A stretch of 24,761 nt of DNA, from NCBI GenBank assembly GCA_002431395.1, contig DJEU01000034.1:22638-47398 (forward strand). Direction: 5' to 3'. The position numbers and the translations under genes were made by a program. Each line of letters starts with the position of its first letter. Positions within the stretch are counted from its first letter, which is position 1. The DNA comes from Lachnoclostridium sp. UBA5890 (GTDB taxonomy: Bacteria > Bacillota > Clostridia > Lachnospirales > Lachnospiraceae). The notes under the pieces are model-generated. The model did no database searches and was not told where the DNA came from. It was given only the letters and a program-made list of their open reading frames with translations. Below, one piece after another: positions 16,508-23,516 of this stretch.

Positions 16508-17377
16508 TCAAACTTTCTCCTCTAAAAAAGAAATATGCTCCATAAGATGTTCTAGTTCAACTTTCTTTTTTTCCTTAGCGGTACGAGTGAAATCATTTAT
16601 AGACATATACTGAAAATACTTGCATTGTTTAAATGACAATCCATATTTTTCATTCATATTCTCAGCAAATGTGTGAAAGTCTGAAGCATTTTCCATTATC
16701 TGAATCATATCTGAATAATTATCGACTATTACGAAATATGCATCGAGTTCTTCTTTTGTGCTTCTTGCTTTTGCAAGCCTTCTTCTCACATCCCTTTGAT
16801 AGCCTTCATCACTTGTATTAAAAGTATTATTTTTATTGTTTTTCTTCTTTTCTCTCCACACTTCTATCTGCTCTATTTTATTCAAACATCTCGTATATTC
16901 TTCCTTAGTCATCATCTCCATGCGAATCTGTGAAAGCTTTCTTATTTGATAATCCGAAAGATTATATTTTTCTTTTAGTGCGATAATCATATCATCACGT
17001 TTTTCCGCTGTTTTGATTAACTCCACAACCTCAGTACTATGTTCGTAAAGCCAAATATAGTCCTTACAAAGTTCATAATCCGTGTCGTAATACTTCGACG
17101 CCGTATCATCTTCGTATTTTCTTCCCTTTTTTATTGTTCCATGCATCACTTTATAATCACTATATGAAAATTCGTTTGTTCTCACATCAGCTCTACACCC
17201 AATAGTTTCATACTCTGCCAATTCATTTATTGCCATGGCATATGCTTTCGAAAGAGCTGCATAAATACTATTGAAATCATCAACATACACACTAATACGC
17301 TGCACTTCACCTGGATATGATTCGGGTACAGACTTGCCAAATCTTTCTATAAAAATACTACATTGATTAGTTCTCAA
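16508..17377 (-). CDS. Protein with two GyrA-like coiled-coil/C-gate motif repeats
   Basis: About 289 residues. Residues 109-170 (EHSTEVVELIKTAEKRDD, ALKEKYNLSDYQIRKLSQIR) and 215-285 (DNYSDMIQIMENASDF, MNEKYGLSFKQCKYFQYM) are two copies of a helical unit matching the GyrA pattern N-x-EVIxLIRxA...ALxExFxLSExQAxxIxxMR; the first copy is the closer match. The N-terminal 100 residues (VQRISVYVDDFNSIYAALSK) are a separate unrecognised domain. There is no gyrase catalytic domain. AAGGAG lies 8 nt before a TTG at 17377, which I take as the start; an in-frame GTG at 17386 overlaps that ribosome site. It starts 43 bp after the TerD-like gene, probably in the same transcript. Confidence 0.75.
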   Translation of the reverse strand: MRTNQCSIFIERFGKSVPESYPGEVQRISVYVDDFNSIYAALSKAYAMAINELAEYETIGCRADVRTNEFSYSDYKVMHGTIKKGRKYEDDTASKYYDTDYELCKDYIWLYEHSTEVVELIKTAEKRDDMIIALKEKYNLSDYQIRKLSQIRMEMMTKEEYTRCLNKIEQIEVWREKKKNNKNNTFNTSDEGYQRDVRRRLAKARSTKEELDAYFVIVDNYSDMIQIMENASDFHTFAENMNEKYGLSFKQCKYFQYMSINDFTRTAKEKKKVELEHLMEHISFLEEKV

Positions 17378-17420
17378 TTTTACCACTCCTTTTGTTCTTA
17401 AAAATTACTTAGTGTCCCCA

Positions 17421-19457
17421 TTACCCCATTAATGCCCTTATTCTTTCAAAGTCGTACTCCCTTATTATTTCAGCACCATCGGAACACGCTGTCTCATGAT
17501 TTACCACAACAATCTCGGCATCAAGGGGATCCTCAACCATCTCTTCCGCCATCATTTCGAAGAAATCATACACACTAAAGATTTCTGTGACATGCAAATA
17601 ATCCAGCAAAAAGGCAAGAGGTGTATTTCCTGCCACCTGCGCATTGCTGTTTCTCGCCAAATTCAACCAAATAAATTCATTTTTCAACAGATCTATGCCA
17701 AACAAATATGCAAATGTGCTCTCACAGTCCACAAGAAAAGCTGATTCTACAGTTTTTGGCTCGTATATTTCTCCACTGTCATCCTCATCTCTTAGCATAT
17801 AGCCAGCTTTACAAAAACACTGGTTAAAGTTCACTCCTGAGAAAACATTGTCGCAAAATATAAGATACCGGTATTCCGGATACCGTGCTTTAAACTCTGG
17901 AAGATTAATATCAAAGTATTCAGAGCCACCATTATAACCGCTTGTTTCATCACCGGAATATGTAATCGCATCAGATTGTTGTGCAGCCATTGTCCTCCAC
18001 GAAAACTCCCTGATCACGCCTTCTTCTGTAAGCGCAAACGCAGAAAGGTCAATATCATTTACTTTTTCCCAATAAGTAAATGCCCGCAGCTTTTTGCCAT
18101 CATCAAAAGGAAGCCGCGACCCTTTTGAAAGAACTCCGAATCCGCCCTGACTGGTATTTTCCGCAAGCGGAAGTGCGTAATTTTTCATTTCCGGATCAAC
18201 ATATACCTTGCCAAGTCTATTCTTCAATCGTTCTTTCAACCTTGACCGTATAACACTCTTAAGCACCTCAATCCGATCTTCAGAAAGCTTACTTTTCCTT
18301 TTATCCTGCTCCTCATTTGTTTCAGTATGAACCTTCAAAAGATTGTGTCTGGAAAACTTGAAAGTCCGCCCACCGTCTCTTACTATCGATTCATATCGAA
18401 ATAACAGTTGCAGCAAAATCAGAACACTACAATCCTCCGGAAAATCAGAAAGAAAGGTCTCTGCTTCTTCACTATCCATACGGCTTAAAATATAATTCAG
18501 ATTTCTAAACAAGGCCGCGGTACCCTTTTTTTCACGCAATAGACCGTCTGCTTCCTTCCGCCTGTTTTCACGCATCAGCTTTTCAAACTCACTGTATACG
18601 GACTCATTTCCTTTTTCTCTCATAGCACGCACAAAAACTGATGCTGCTTCGTTTTTAGGCTGATAATGAATATGATGCAAAAAGCCGTTCCATAGTTGCT
18701 TTTTCTCATAACAAGTACGGATATCGCACCTGTTTCTCTTAAACATCCTGTCTAAAATCTCCGTCAAGAATTTTCTGTCCTGATTTTTGAAATTAAGCTT
18801 CTTGGGATTGCTATTGTTGTAATTACGGTAATTCAGTTCATCCACAACCTTCATTACATCCGATAGATTCATTTTATCGACCAAAGAAAACATTTTTGTG
18901 TCAATTAAAAGTCGTACCAATGTGCTTTTAGATGAAATCTCCGGCATTTCATCATAGTCAAGAATGTATGCCAACACCAGTGCATATTGCCTGTCATTGA
19001 GTGGACGCGATCCCAGCAGAAGGTTCTTAACAATAGTTTTTATAGTCACCTCCGCATCTTCTTCCGTCTGCACTTCAAATTCCTTTACCTTAGCATCTTC
19101 CTGAAATGCAGCATGTTCAAAGTCTTTTTCCAACACAGAGTGTCCGGGATCATCAAAATACCCCACTCCATATGTCGTAAAGTAATGTAAGAGTTGATCA
19201 AATAGCAGTTCCTCTGTAGTAAGTTCCCGTACACTCTTCGGAAAGCCTCGATAAAACGGCTCCGGAACATTTTCTCCTAACCTTTTTTCAAGTTCGCAAA
19301 TCATTTCATGATTAACATATTTCCCACCCTTTACAATTCTTATATTAAAAAAATGCGCCAGTGCAAACAATGTCTCAAAGACATTTTTTTCTTCGTATTT
19401 TCCATCACTGACTAAAATATGCTTTTCAAACAGATAATCCTTATATATTTCCTTCAT
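17421..19457 (-). CDS. Large protein with a C-terminal TerD-like domain
   Basis: About 678 residues. Residues 458-558 (RAFTYWEKVNDIDLSAFAL, YSGDETSGYNGGSEYFDINL, YRYLIFCDNVFSGVNF) carry the DxDLSA...SGD...GG.E pattern of TerD-family calcium-binding domains. The preceding several hundred residues, including LSDVMKVVDELNYRN and RKFLTEILDRMFKRN, recall the middle part of the large MXAN_6230/SCO0854-type proteins, but the N-terminal RING-like domain of those is not seen. It continues 120 residues past the TerD domain. TerD proteins are linked to stress, tellurite and phage-related phenotypes. The ATG at 19457 has GGAGG 5 nt upstream; a GTG 30 bp earlier has none. It lies directly downstream of the permuted tRNA-like structure, which may be in its leader. 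Confidence 0.75.
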   Translation of the reverse strand: MKEIYKDYLFEKHILVSDGKYEEKNVFETLFALAHFFNIRIVKGGKYVNHEMICELEKRLGENVPEPFYRGFPKSVRELTTEELLFDQLLHYFTTYGVGYFDDPGHSVLEKDFEHAAFQEDAKVKEFEVQTEEDAEVTIKTIVKNLLLGSRPLNDRQYALVLAYILDYDEMPEISSKSTLVRLLIDTKMFSLVDKMNLSDVMKVVDELNYRNYNNSNPKKLNFKNQDRKFLTEILDRMFKRNRCDIRTCYEKKQLWNGFLHHIHYQPKNEAASVFVRAMREKGNESVYSEFEKLMRENRRKEADGLLREKKGTAALFRNLNYILSRMDSEEAETFLSDFPEDCSVLILLQLLFRYESIVRDGGRTFKFSRHNLLKVHTETNEEQDKRKSKLSEDRIEVLKSVIRSRLKERLKNRLGKVYVDPEMKNYALPLAENTSQGGFGVLSKGSRLPFDDGKKLRAFTYWEKVNDIDLSAFALTEEGVIREFSWRTMAAQQSDAITYSGDETSGYNGGSEYFDINLPEFKARYPEYRYLIFCDNVFSGVNFNQCFCKAGYMLRDEDDSGEIYEPKTVESAFLVDCESTFAYLFGIDLLKNEFIWLNLARNSNAQVAGNTPLAFLLDYLHVTEIFSVYDFFEMMAEEMVEDPLDAEIVVVNHETACSDGAEIIREYDFERIRALMG

Positions 19458-19580
19458 ATCTTCCTCCGCTATAGTTTTAGTTTTCACAGGAAGCCGACGA
19501 ATCTTGCCGCTATCATCCCCTTGAAGCAGTAAGCAGCAATAGCTGTCGGCACATAATCTGGCGATATTATCGAATTAATA

Positions 19581-19649
19581 ACATGCGCTCTAACCACTGA
19601 GCCACAGAACGTTTCCGTCCTGGTAGGATTCGAACCCACGACAACATGT
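19581..19649 (-). ncRNA. Circularly permuted tRNA-like cloverleaf with GAAA-capped acceptor stem
   Basis: Minus strand, 5' to 3': anticodon-stem half ACATG (19649-19645), variable loop TTGTC, T stem GTGGG, T loop TTCGAAT (19634-19628), CCTAC, acceptor CAGGACG (19622-19616), GAAA (19615-19612), acceptor CGTTCTG (19611-19605), TG, D arm GCTC-AGTGGTTA-GAGC (19602-19587), G, anticodon-stem half CATGT (19585-19581). All four tRNA stems pair (7, 4, 5 and 5 bp; one G-T in the acceptor and one in the T stem). T8, A14, G15, G18G19, G26, C48, the T-loop TTC and A58 are in place. The 3' half therefore precedes the 5' half, the acceptor end is closed by a GNRA tetraloop without CCA, and the open end is where the anticodon loop would be. 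It is not a normal tRNA gene. Confidence 0.8.
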
Positions 19650-19706
19650 CCCCAGAAGAAGTAAACTCGATTAGCTGCCATAATTGCGTCTGGATTCATT
19701 GCTATT

Positions 19707-20324
19707 TTACAATATAAAAATCTGTGAATCGCCTTCAATTTGCTTTTTGAAGTACTCATAATCAATCATATATATATTTTTCTTGTTTACCTCCCCCCAT
19801 CCTGCCATCTCATTTCTTATGCTAGCAGCCTCCTTTGCCTTTTCTAAATTTTTATATGAACGTACAAATTTTCCTGTTTCCTCATCTTTCACATAATTAA
19901 AATAAATATTTTCAAGATCATTAAACAACTCAGGATCCATATTTTCATATTTTTGTATAAACAAATTGTAACACTCAATAGGCCCATTTAACTTAGGAAA
20001 ACCTTCCTCGCCTTCCTCGTCGTCCTCTTTCTGTTCCTGAATGAGCCATCGAAATGCAGAAAGCGTTCCATCTCTATTTCTTCGAACCAAAAATTTAATA
20101 TACCCATCCCGTAAGATATTGTTATACTTTATCCACGGCACATCAGTATCTGATAAACGATTCTTTTCTGCATCCCAGCATTCCTGGTTCTTTACATACA
20201 CCATCCTTTCCTTCGGTGCAGAAGGATCTCTTCCAAAGAGTAATCTGGCTATGCAAAGAGGAAGGTTTTTCCTTGATTCACTTGCCGCCTGATACTCAGG
20301 GTAAAATTTCTCAAAATAGTCCAC
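19707..20324 (-). CDS. 3' part of a frameshifted hypothetical gene
   Basis: 205 codons from a GTG at 20324 that has no ribosome site. The frame stays open further upstream to 20411, encoding DEYGFTVINSWKIIPVFAGD, which directly continues the product of the 20357-20632 frame if one base is added in the A7 run (20407-20413). The neighbouring paralogue (20739-21206) contains counterparts of both parts in one frame (ANGWKHIYTGCGNHLLIKD matches INSWKIIPVFAGDFLVRVD), so this is most likely the C-terminal two thirds of one protein of about 308 residues. It has an acidic stretch (DDEEGEEG) and ends KKQIEGDSQIFIL. No catalytic motif is recognised. Either a real frameshift, a slippage site or a sequencing error explains the break. 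Confidence 0.6.
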   Translation of the reverse strand: MDYFEKFYPEYQAASESRKNLPLCIARLLFGRDPSAPKERMVYVKNQECWDAEKNRLSDTDVPWIKYNNILRDGYIKFLVRRNRDGTLSAFRWLIQEQKEDDEEGEEGFPKLNGPIECYNLFIQKYENMDPELFNDLENIYFNYVKDEETGKFVRSYKNLEKAKEAASIRNEMAGWGEVNKKNIYMIDYEYFKKQIEGDSQIFIL

Positions 20325-20356
20325 TCTTACAAGAAAATCCCCTGCAAAGACAGGTA

Positions 20357-20632
20357 TTATTTTCCAGCTATTGATAACTGTAAAACCATATTCATCCTTG
20401 GCACCATTTTTTTATTCTTCACTACTTCATACACCTCCGGAAAAAGTTGTACCATGTCAATAATATTCCAGTGTGTTCCTTCTTGGCTAATTATGTATTC
20501 GTCACCACTTTTAGTGATAAATATCATGCACCCCGGCTCTCCCATTCCAGGATAAGAAATGTCAAAAAACACGATTTCATTTATCAATGTTTCATTTATA
20601 TCCTCTAAATCAAAAGTTCCTGATTTCCACAT
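20357..20632 (-). CDS. 5' part of a frameshifted hypothetical gene (PG-MG-P family)
   Basis: 91 codons from an ATG at 20632 with AAGGAG 10 nt upstream. Residues 18-50 (NEIVFFDISYPGMGEPGCM, FITKSGDEY) match the paralogue encoded at 20739-21206 (EGVVIYTIAEPGAMGAPRL, FVKENGECF). After the run of seven A residues (20407-20413) the frame ends in an unrelated short tail, while the -1 frame continues as the 19707-20324 product. I therefore regard this as the N-terminal third of one gene. No known function; soluble by composition. Confidence 0.65.
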   Translation of the reverse strand: MWKSGTFDLEDINETLINEIVFFDISYPGMGEPGCMIFITKSGDEYIISQEGTHWNIIDMVQLFPEVYEVVKNKKMVPRMNMVLQLSIAGK

Positions 20633-20686
20633 CGTTTTTCCGCTCCTTTCTAAGTAAAAAAACTCTCGAATGTATATTCAAATAAT

Positions 20687-20725
20687 TTACAATTCTTGCC
20701 GCTCTAATATAACTGTTCTTTTCAT
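20687..20725 (-). CDS. Possible 12-codon ORF with good ribosome site
   Basis: MKRTVILERQEL followed by TAA, with AAAAGGAG about 7 nt before the ATG. It fills most of the gap between the 20739-21206 and 20357-20632 genes. It may be a remnant of a lost gene start, or a coupling or leader peptide; it is too short to judge. Confidence 0.25.
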   Translation of the reverse strand: MKRTVILERQEL

Positions 20726-20738
20726 AAAATAGCTCCTT

Positions 20739-21206
20739 TTACATGCTTGTTATCTCGTTTATAAAGTCATATATATGTTTTTGCCAAGAACAATAAATCT
20801 CAACCGAACTTTCGTATTCGGAAATGTATTTATTGAAAATAGGGAAGTAACTATCTTTAATAAGCAAATGATTTCCACAACCGGTGTAAATATGTTTCCA
20901 TCCATTCGCAACTTTTGTTATGTTACAGTTCTTTTCATCGCCGTTTGCAAATAGAACTATCTCTCCATCAGTCCTTTCATCACGCATAGGACCGTTCCAA
21001 AAACACCCTTCCAATGCTGAAAAATTACTTTTTATATCGGAATAAGTAAATTCATCACCGTAAAATAGAGAAAAGCATTCACCATTTTCTTTGACAAATT
21101 CCATTAAACGAGGGGCGCCCATTGCACCGGGTTCTGCAATGGTGTATATAACAACACCCTCAAATAATTCAGCTGATATTTTTTCAATCTCCTTAAATTT
21201 TGGCAT
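20739..21206 (-). CDS. Hypothetical protein, PG-MG-P family, intact paralogue of the frameshifted gene
   Basis: 155 residues, start at 21206 with AGGAGG 8 nt upstream. The N-terminal part (EGVVIYTIAEPGAMGAPRL) and the C-terminal part (VANGWKHIYTGCGNHLLIKD, then SYFPIFNKYISEY) align with both pieces of the adjacent broken gene (19707-20632), showing a tandem duplication. The product is beta-rich at its start with a small helical end, and has no signal peptide or membrane segment. The family is not one I can name. Small soluble orphan genes in tandem within a degraded island fit an immunity-gene cassette, but no toxin gene is in the window, so this is only a guess. Confidence 0.7.
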   Translation of the reverse strand: MPKFKEIEKISAELFEGVVIYTIAEPGAMGAPRLMEFVKENGECFSLFYGDEFTYSDIKSNFSALEGCFWNGPMRDERTDGEIVLFANGDEKNCNITKVANGWKHIYTGCGNHLLIKDSYFPIFNKYISEYESSVEIYCSWQKHIYDFINEITSM

Positions 21207-21226
21207 TTCTATATCCTCCTAATTTT

Positions 21227-21430
21227 TCACTCGTTATTTTGCTTATCTGTGCTATGTAATTCTTCACTTAAATCTTTTAATTGTTCTAACCGTTTTTTAT
21301 CACTATGCAAACGATTATCTCGACAATAATCACAGCTACCGTGATTGCAGCACATTTTACAATATGCTTTTACACCAAGATACTGTTTTCTACGCTCTTT
21401 TCCGTGTTGTATTCCTTTATCAAGACTCAT
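21227..21430 (-). CDS. Small cysteine-rich, probably zinc-binding protein
   Basis: 67 residues with the central cluster YCKMCCNHGSCDYCRDNR, five cysteines and a histidine in 14 residues, flanked by basic helices. The spacing suggests one zinc site. I recall similar short C-x2-CC-x2-HGSC-x2-C proteins from Firmicutes mobile elements, without known function. The ATG at 21430 follows the previous reading frame's TGA (21432) by a single base and has GGGAG 9 nt upstream. Charged C-terminus, no membrane segment. Confidence 0.6.
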   Translation of the reverse strand: MSLDKGIQHGKERRKQYLGVKAYCKMCCNHGSCDYCRDNRLHSDKKRLEQLKDLSEELHSTDKQNNE

Positions 21431-21431
21431 T

Positions 21432-21770
21432 TCACAGTTCTCCCTCTGTCAACTTATTTATGTAATGCATCGCTTGTTGTAAATTGATCTTTCCTAACAA
21501 TAGTGAGAAAATTGCCGGACTTAGTTTATTTAACAAATCCGGGCAATAGGCTGTAATATAATCTTCTGTCTCTAAAGGAGCAAGTTTATAAAAATCATAA
21601 TTAATAATGGTAGTTAGAGTAATATCAAAACAATCATTTTCTTTAATGAAAATTCGTGGTGTATATAATGTGCTTGGAACATACAACGCTCCACCCGCTC
21701 CATCGGCGGAGCACATCCATACTGTTGCATTTATGTGATTCAAAAGTCGTATAACTGAGGGAAGATTCTC
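21432..21770 (-). pseudogene. 5'-truncated paralogue of the 13687-14253 gene
   Basis: An open frame from just after a TAA (21771-21773) encodes ENLPSVIRLLNHINATVW and then GGALYVPSTLYTPRIFI, TTIINYDFYKLAP and LETEDYI, aligning with residues from about 80 to the end of the 188-residue protein at 13687-14253. The first 80 or so residues are missing and no start with a ribosome site exists; the only in-frame candidate is a TTG at 21743. I read it as a truncated copy. Its stop is coupled by one base to the Cys-rich gene. Confidence 0.65.
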
Positions 21771-21780
21771 TTAACATCTT

Positions 21781-22449
21781 CTAAACTCCAGGATAGTTTT
21801 CCCAGTCATACTTGTTGCACTTCTTGTAAAAGATACCGCATAATCCAACACCAGTATATTCAAGATTCTCTCGCATTACTTGATCTAATGAATATGGATC
21901 AATCTTGGCACTACCATTTACAATGCTTCTAAACCAAGCTTCAATCCTATACTGGTTTTCCATTAGGCAATGATTAAAGCGAATAATTTTGACCTCCTTC
22001 CCCCTAACCCTGGGGCGAAATTTCTTATTCGCAATGAACAGTTCCATCTGCAGTCCCCAATATGGACTTCTCCTTTTCGTAATAATTACATTCTTGTCAT
22101 ATATTGCTTCGAAAGTTGAGTCCTTTTGGTTATATCTGCCACCACCACAATAGATTCCAGTACCCAATTTATAGGTAATGTTATTATTTTCAAAAAATTC
22201 CAGGATATCAAGCTTATAAGATTCATCCTTCTTCGTAAACAGTAACTTCATCTCTGTGATTCCTTTGTCTGTCATAAACAAAAGTTCTGTACCCAAGTTG
22301 CAACGAATAGAATAGTCTCCCATTACAATTTCAGCAGGATAACTCTCTTTTTCCCACGAAAAATACTTTGGAATAAACACACATGTATCAACATATACAG
22401 CTGGTTCTAAATATACGATGCTACCATAATTCATTTTATTATTTCTCAT
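21781..22449 (-). CDS. Hypothetical protein
   Basis: About 222 residues, not recognised. It begins MRNNKMNYGSIVYLEPAVYV and is predicted beta-rich and soluble, with VEIVMGDYSI-like strands, a central KLGTGIYCGGGRYNQ loop and a C-terminal DWENYPGV. The ATG at 22449 is preferred because AGGAG lies 9 nt upstream; an ATG 6 bp earlier is too close to that site. Its stop is 10 bp before the truncated paralogue. AT-rich codon use matches the rest of the island. Confidence 0.6.
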   Translation of the reverse strand: MRNNKMNYGSIVYLEPAVYVDTCVFIPKYFSWEKESYPAEIVMGDYSIRCNLGTELLFMTDKGITEMKLLFTKKDESYKLDILEFFENNNITYKLGTGIYCGGGRYNQKDSTFEAIYDKNVIITKRRSPYWGLQMELFIANKKFRPRVRGKEVKIIRFNHCLMENQYRIEAWFRSIVNGSAKIDPYSLDQVMRENLEYTGVGLCGIFYKKCNKYDWENYPGV

Positions 22450-22589
22450 AACCATTTTCTCCTAACTCAAACTGGTTTCTACGCTTACATAAAGAATGCT
22501 GCCGCTTATATTATATTAACACATTTATTTTCTCAGATTGGACAACAATATGTCCAAAGTTGATGTGTCCTTATAAAAACAGCCGCAGC

Positions 22590-22748
22590 TGTTCTGGTCA
22601 AGCATTTTTGTAACATTATGACCTAACTTTTTTCCATGGGGGGACATTTATCCCCATACCATGCCTCATAAGGCGTTTTGTAATTATTGTAAGAATGCGG
22701 ACGCACGTGATTGTATTGTACATACGCAAATTCTTCCACTTTCTTCAT
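22590..22748 (-). mobile_element. 3'-end remnant of an IS3/IS481-like insertion sequence
   Basis: A 41-codon frame (22623-22748) encodes FAYVQYNHVRPHSYNNYKT followed by PYEAWYGDKCPP, the C-terminus of a DDE integrase-core transposase (pattern YNxxRPHxxxxYKTPxEAxY). It stops at 22623, and 12 bp further on is TGTTCTGGTCAAGCATTTTT (from 22590), which recurs at 24741 and begins with the TGT typical of such IS ends. The 5' portion of the element, with its catalytic Asp residues, is absent. An AGGAGG happens to precede an in-frame ATG at 22748, but the product cannot transpose. Confidence 0.75.
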
Positions 22749-22879
22749 ATTTTTCCTCCTTAAATAAAATGTATGAATGCGTTAATGTTTTAACAAGATT
22801 ATATTTATTTTCTTCTTGTTGTACCTATATTAACATACTTGCCACTATACGTCAATAGGTAATAGAAATATTTTTCATC

Positions 22880-22908
22880 TTGTTATTTTCCGGAATATTT
22901 GCTATAAT
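22880..22908 (+). promoter_or_regulatory. Sigma-70/A-type promoter for the 22945 gene
   Basis: -35 TTGTTA (22880-22885), 17-bp spacer, -10 TATAAT (22903-22908) with an extended -10 TG (22900-22901). It lies 36 bp before the ATG. It is the clearest plus-strand promoter in the window. Confidence 0.8.
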
Positions 22909-22944
22909 ATAAAAAAGATTAATACAAACAGAAAGGAATTCCTT

Positions 22945-23451
22945 ATGTCATACGAATATTTGATTGGAATACGACTTGCCACACCCAATTCATCAATATC
23001 ACTTAATCAAGAACCCTTTTCAAGTGCAATTTTTTCCGCCATTGGAAAGTATAATTTGCGTTCGAAATTGGCCCCCAATCCTAAATGCATCAGTTTAATT
23101 TCTTCTAATTTTTTTAAAGATTCATTCATCATTACATTAACAAGTGAAAAAGAACTTGCTTCACCGGGTAAAGCTTTACGGTTTTTTTCACAAATAATTA
23201 CAAATTCCGGAACATTTGATCCTTATATAAAAAACGGTAAAGTATTTTCTACTTTTCCTGTAATGCAAACCGGAAAAGAGCAAAAAATTCTAGATCCTGA
23301 TAAAATTTCAGACGTAGAAATATTAAAAGCACTTATTGATTATGTGTGTAACAAAAGTAATTCGAATTCAACCACCTATAAAAGAAAGCGAAACGCAATG
23401 GCTCAGATTAAACAGATAGCTCTGGAATCCGGAATATATAGCATTAATTAA
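22945..23451 (+). CDS. Hypothetical protein, only plus-strand gene
   Basis: 168 residues, not recognised. It starts MSYEYLIGIRLATPNSSISL with AGAAAGGA upstream and a strong promoter. Segments IFSAIGKYNLRSKL and DSFIITLTSEKELASPGKAL suggest an alpha/beta domain; the C-terminus is basic (TYKRKRNAMAQIKQIALES). There is no signal peptide or membrane helix. It is flanked by IS remnants and divergent from the minus-strand genes, so it probably arrived as separate cargo. Confidence 0.65.
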   Translation: MSYEYLIGIRLATPNSSISLNQEPFSSAIFSAIGKYNLRSKLAPNPKCISLISSNFFKDSFIITLTSEKELASPGKALRFFSQIITNSGTFDPYIKNGKVFSTFPVMQTGKEQKILDPDKISDVEILKALIDYVCNKSNSNSTTYKRKRNAMAQIKQIALESGIYSIN

Positions 23452-23516
23452 TACTTCATAGATAATTGATGTACACTTATTTCATCCTGAGAAAAATGTA
23501 AACTCACATATTTACT

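Noticed and set aside
19581..19649. Ordinary tRNA gene or tmRNA
   Set aside because: The halves are in the wrong order, there is no anticodon loop or CCA, and no tag-peptide frame or pseudoknots of tmRNA are seen.
19484..19765. 93-codon minus-strand ORF across the tRNA-like structure
   Set aside because: It overlaps the end of the upstream gene and the structured RNA, has no ribosome site and resembles nothing.
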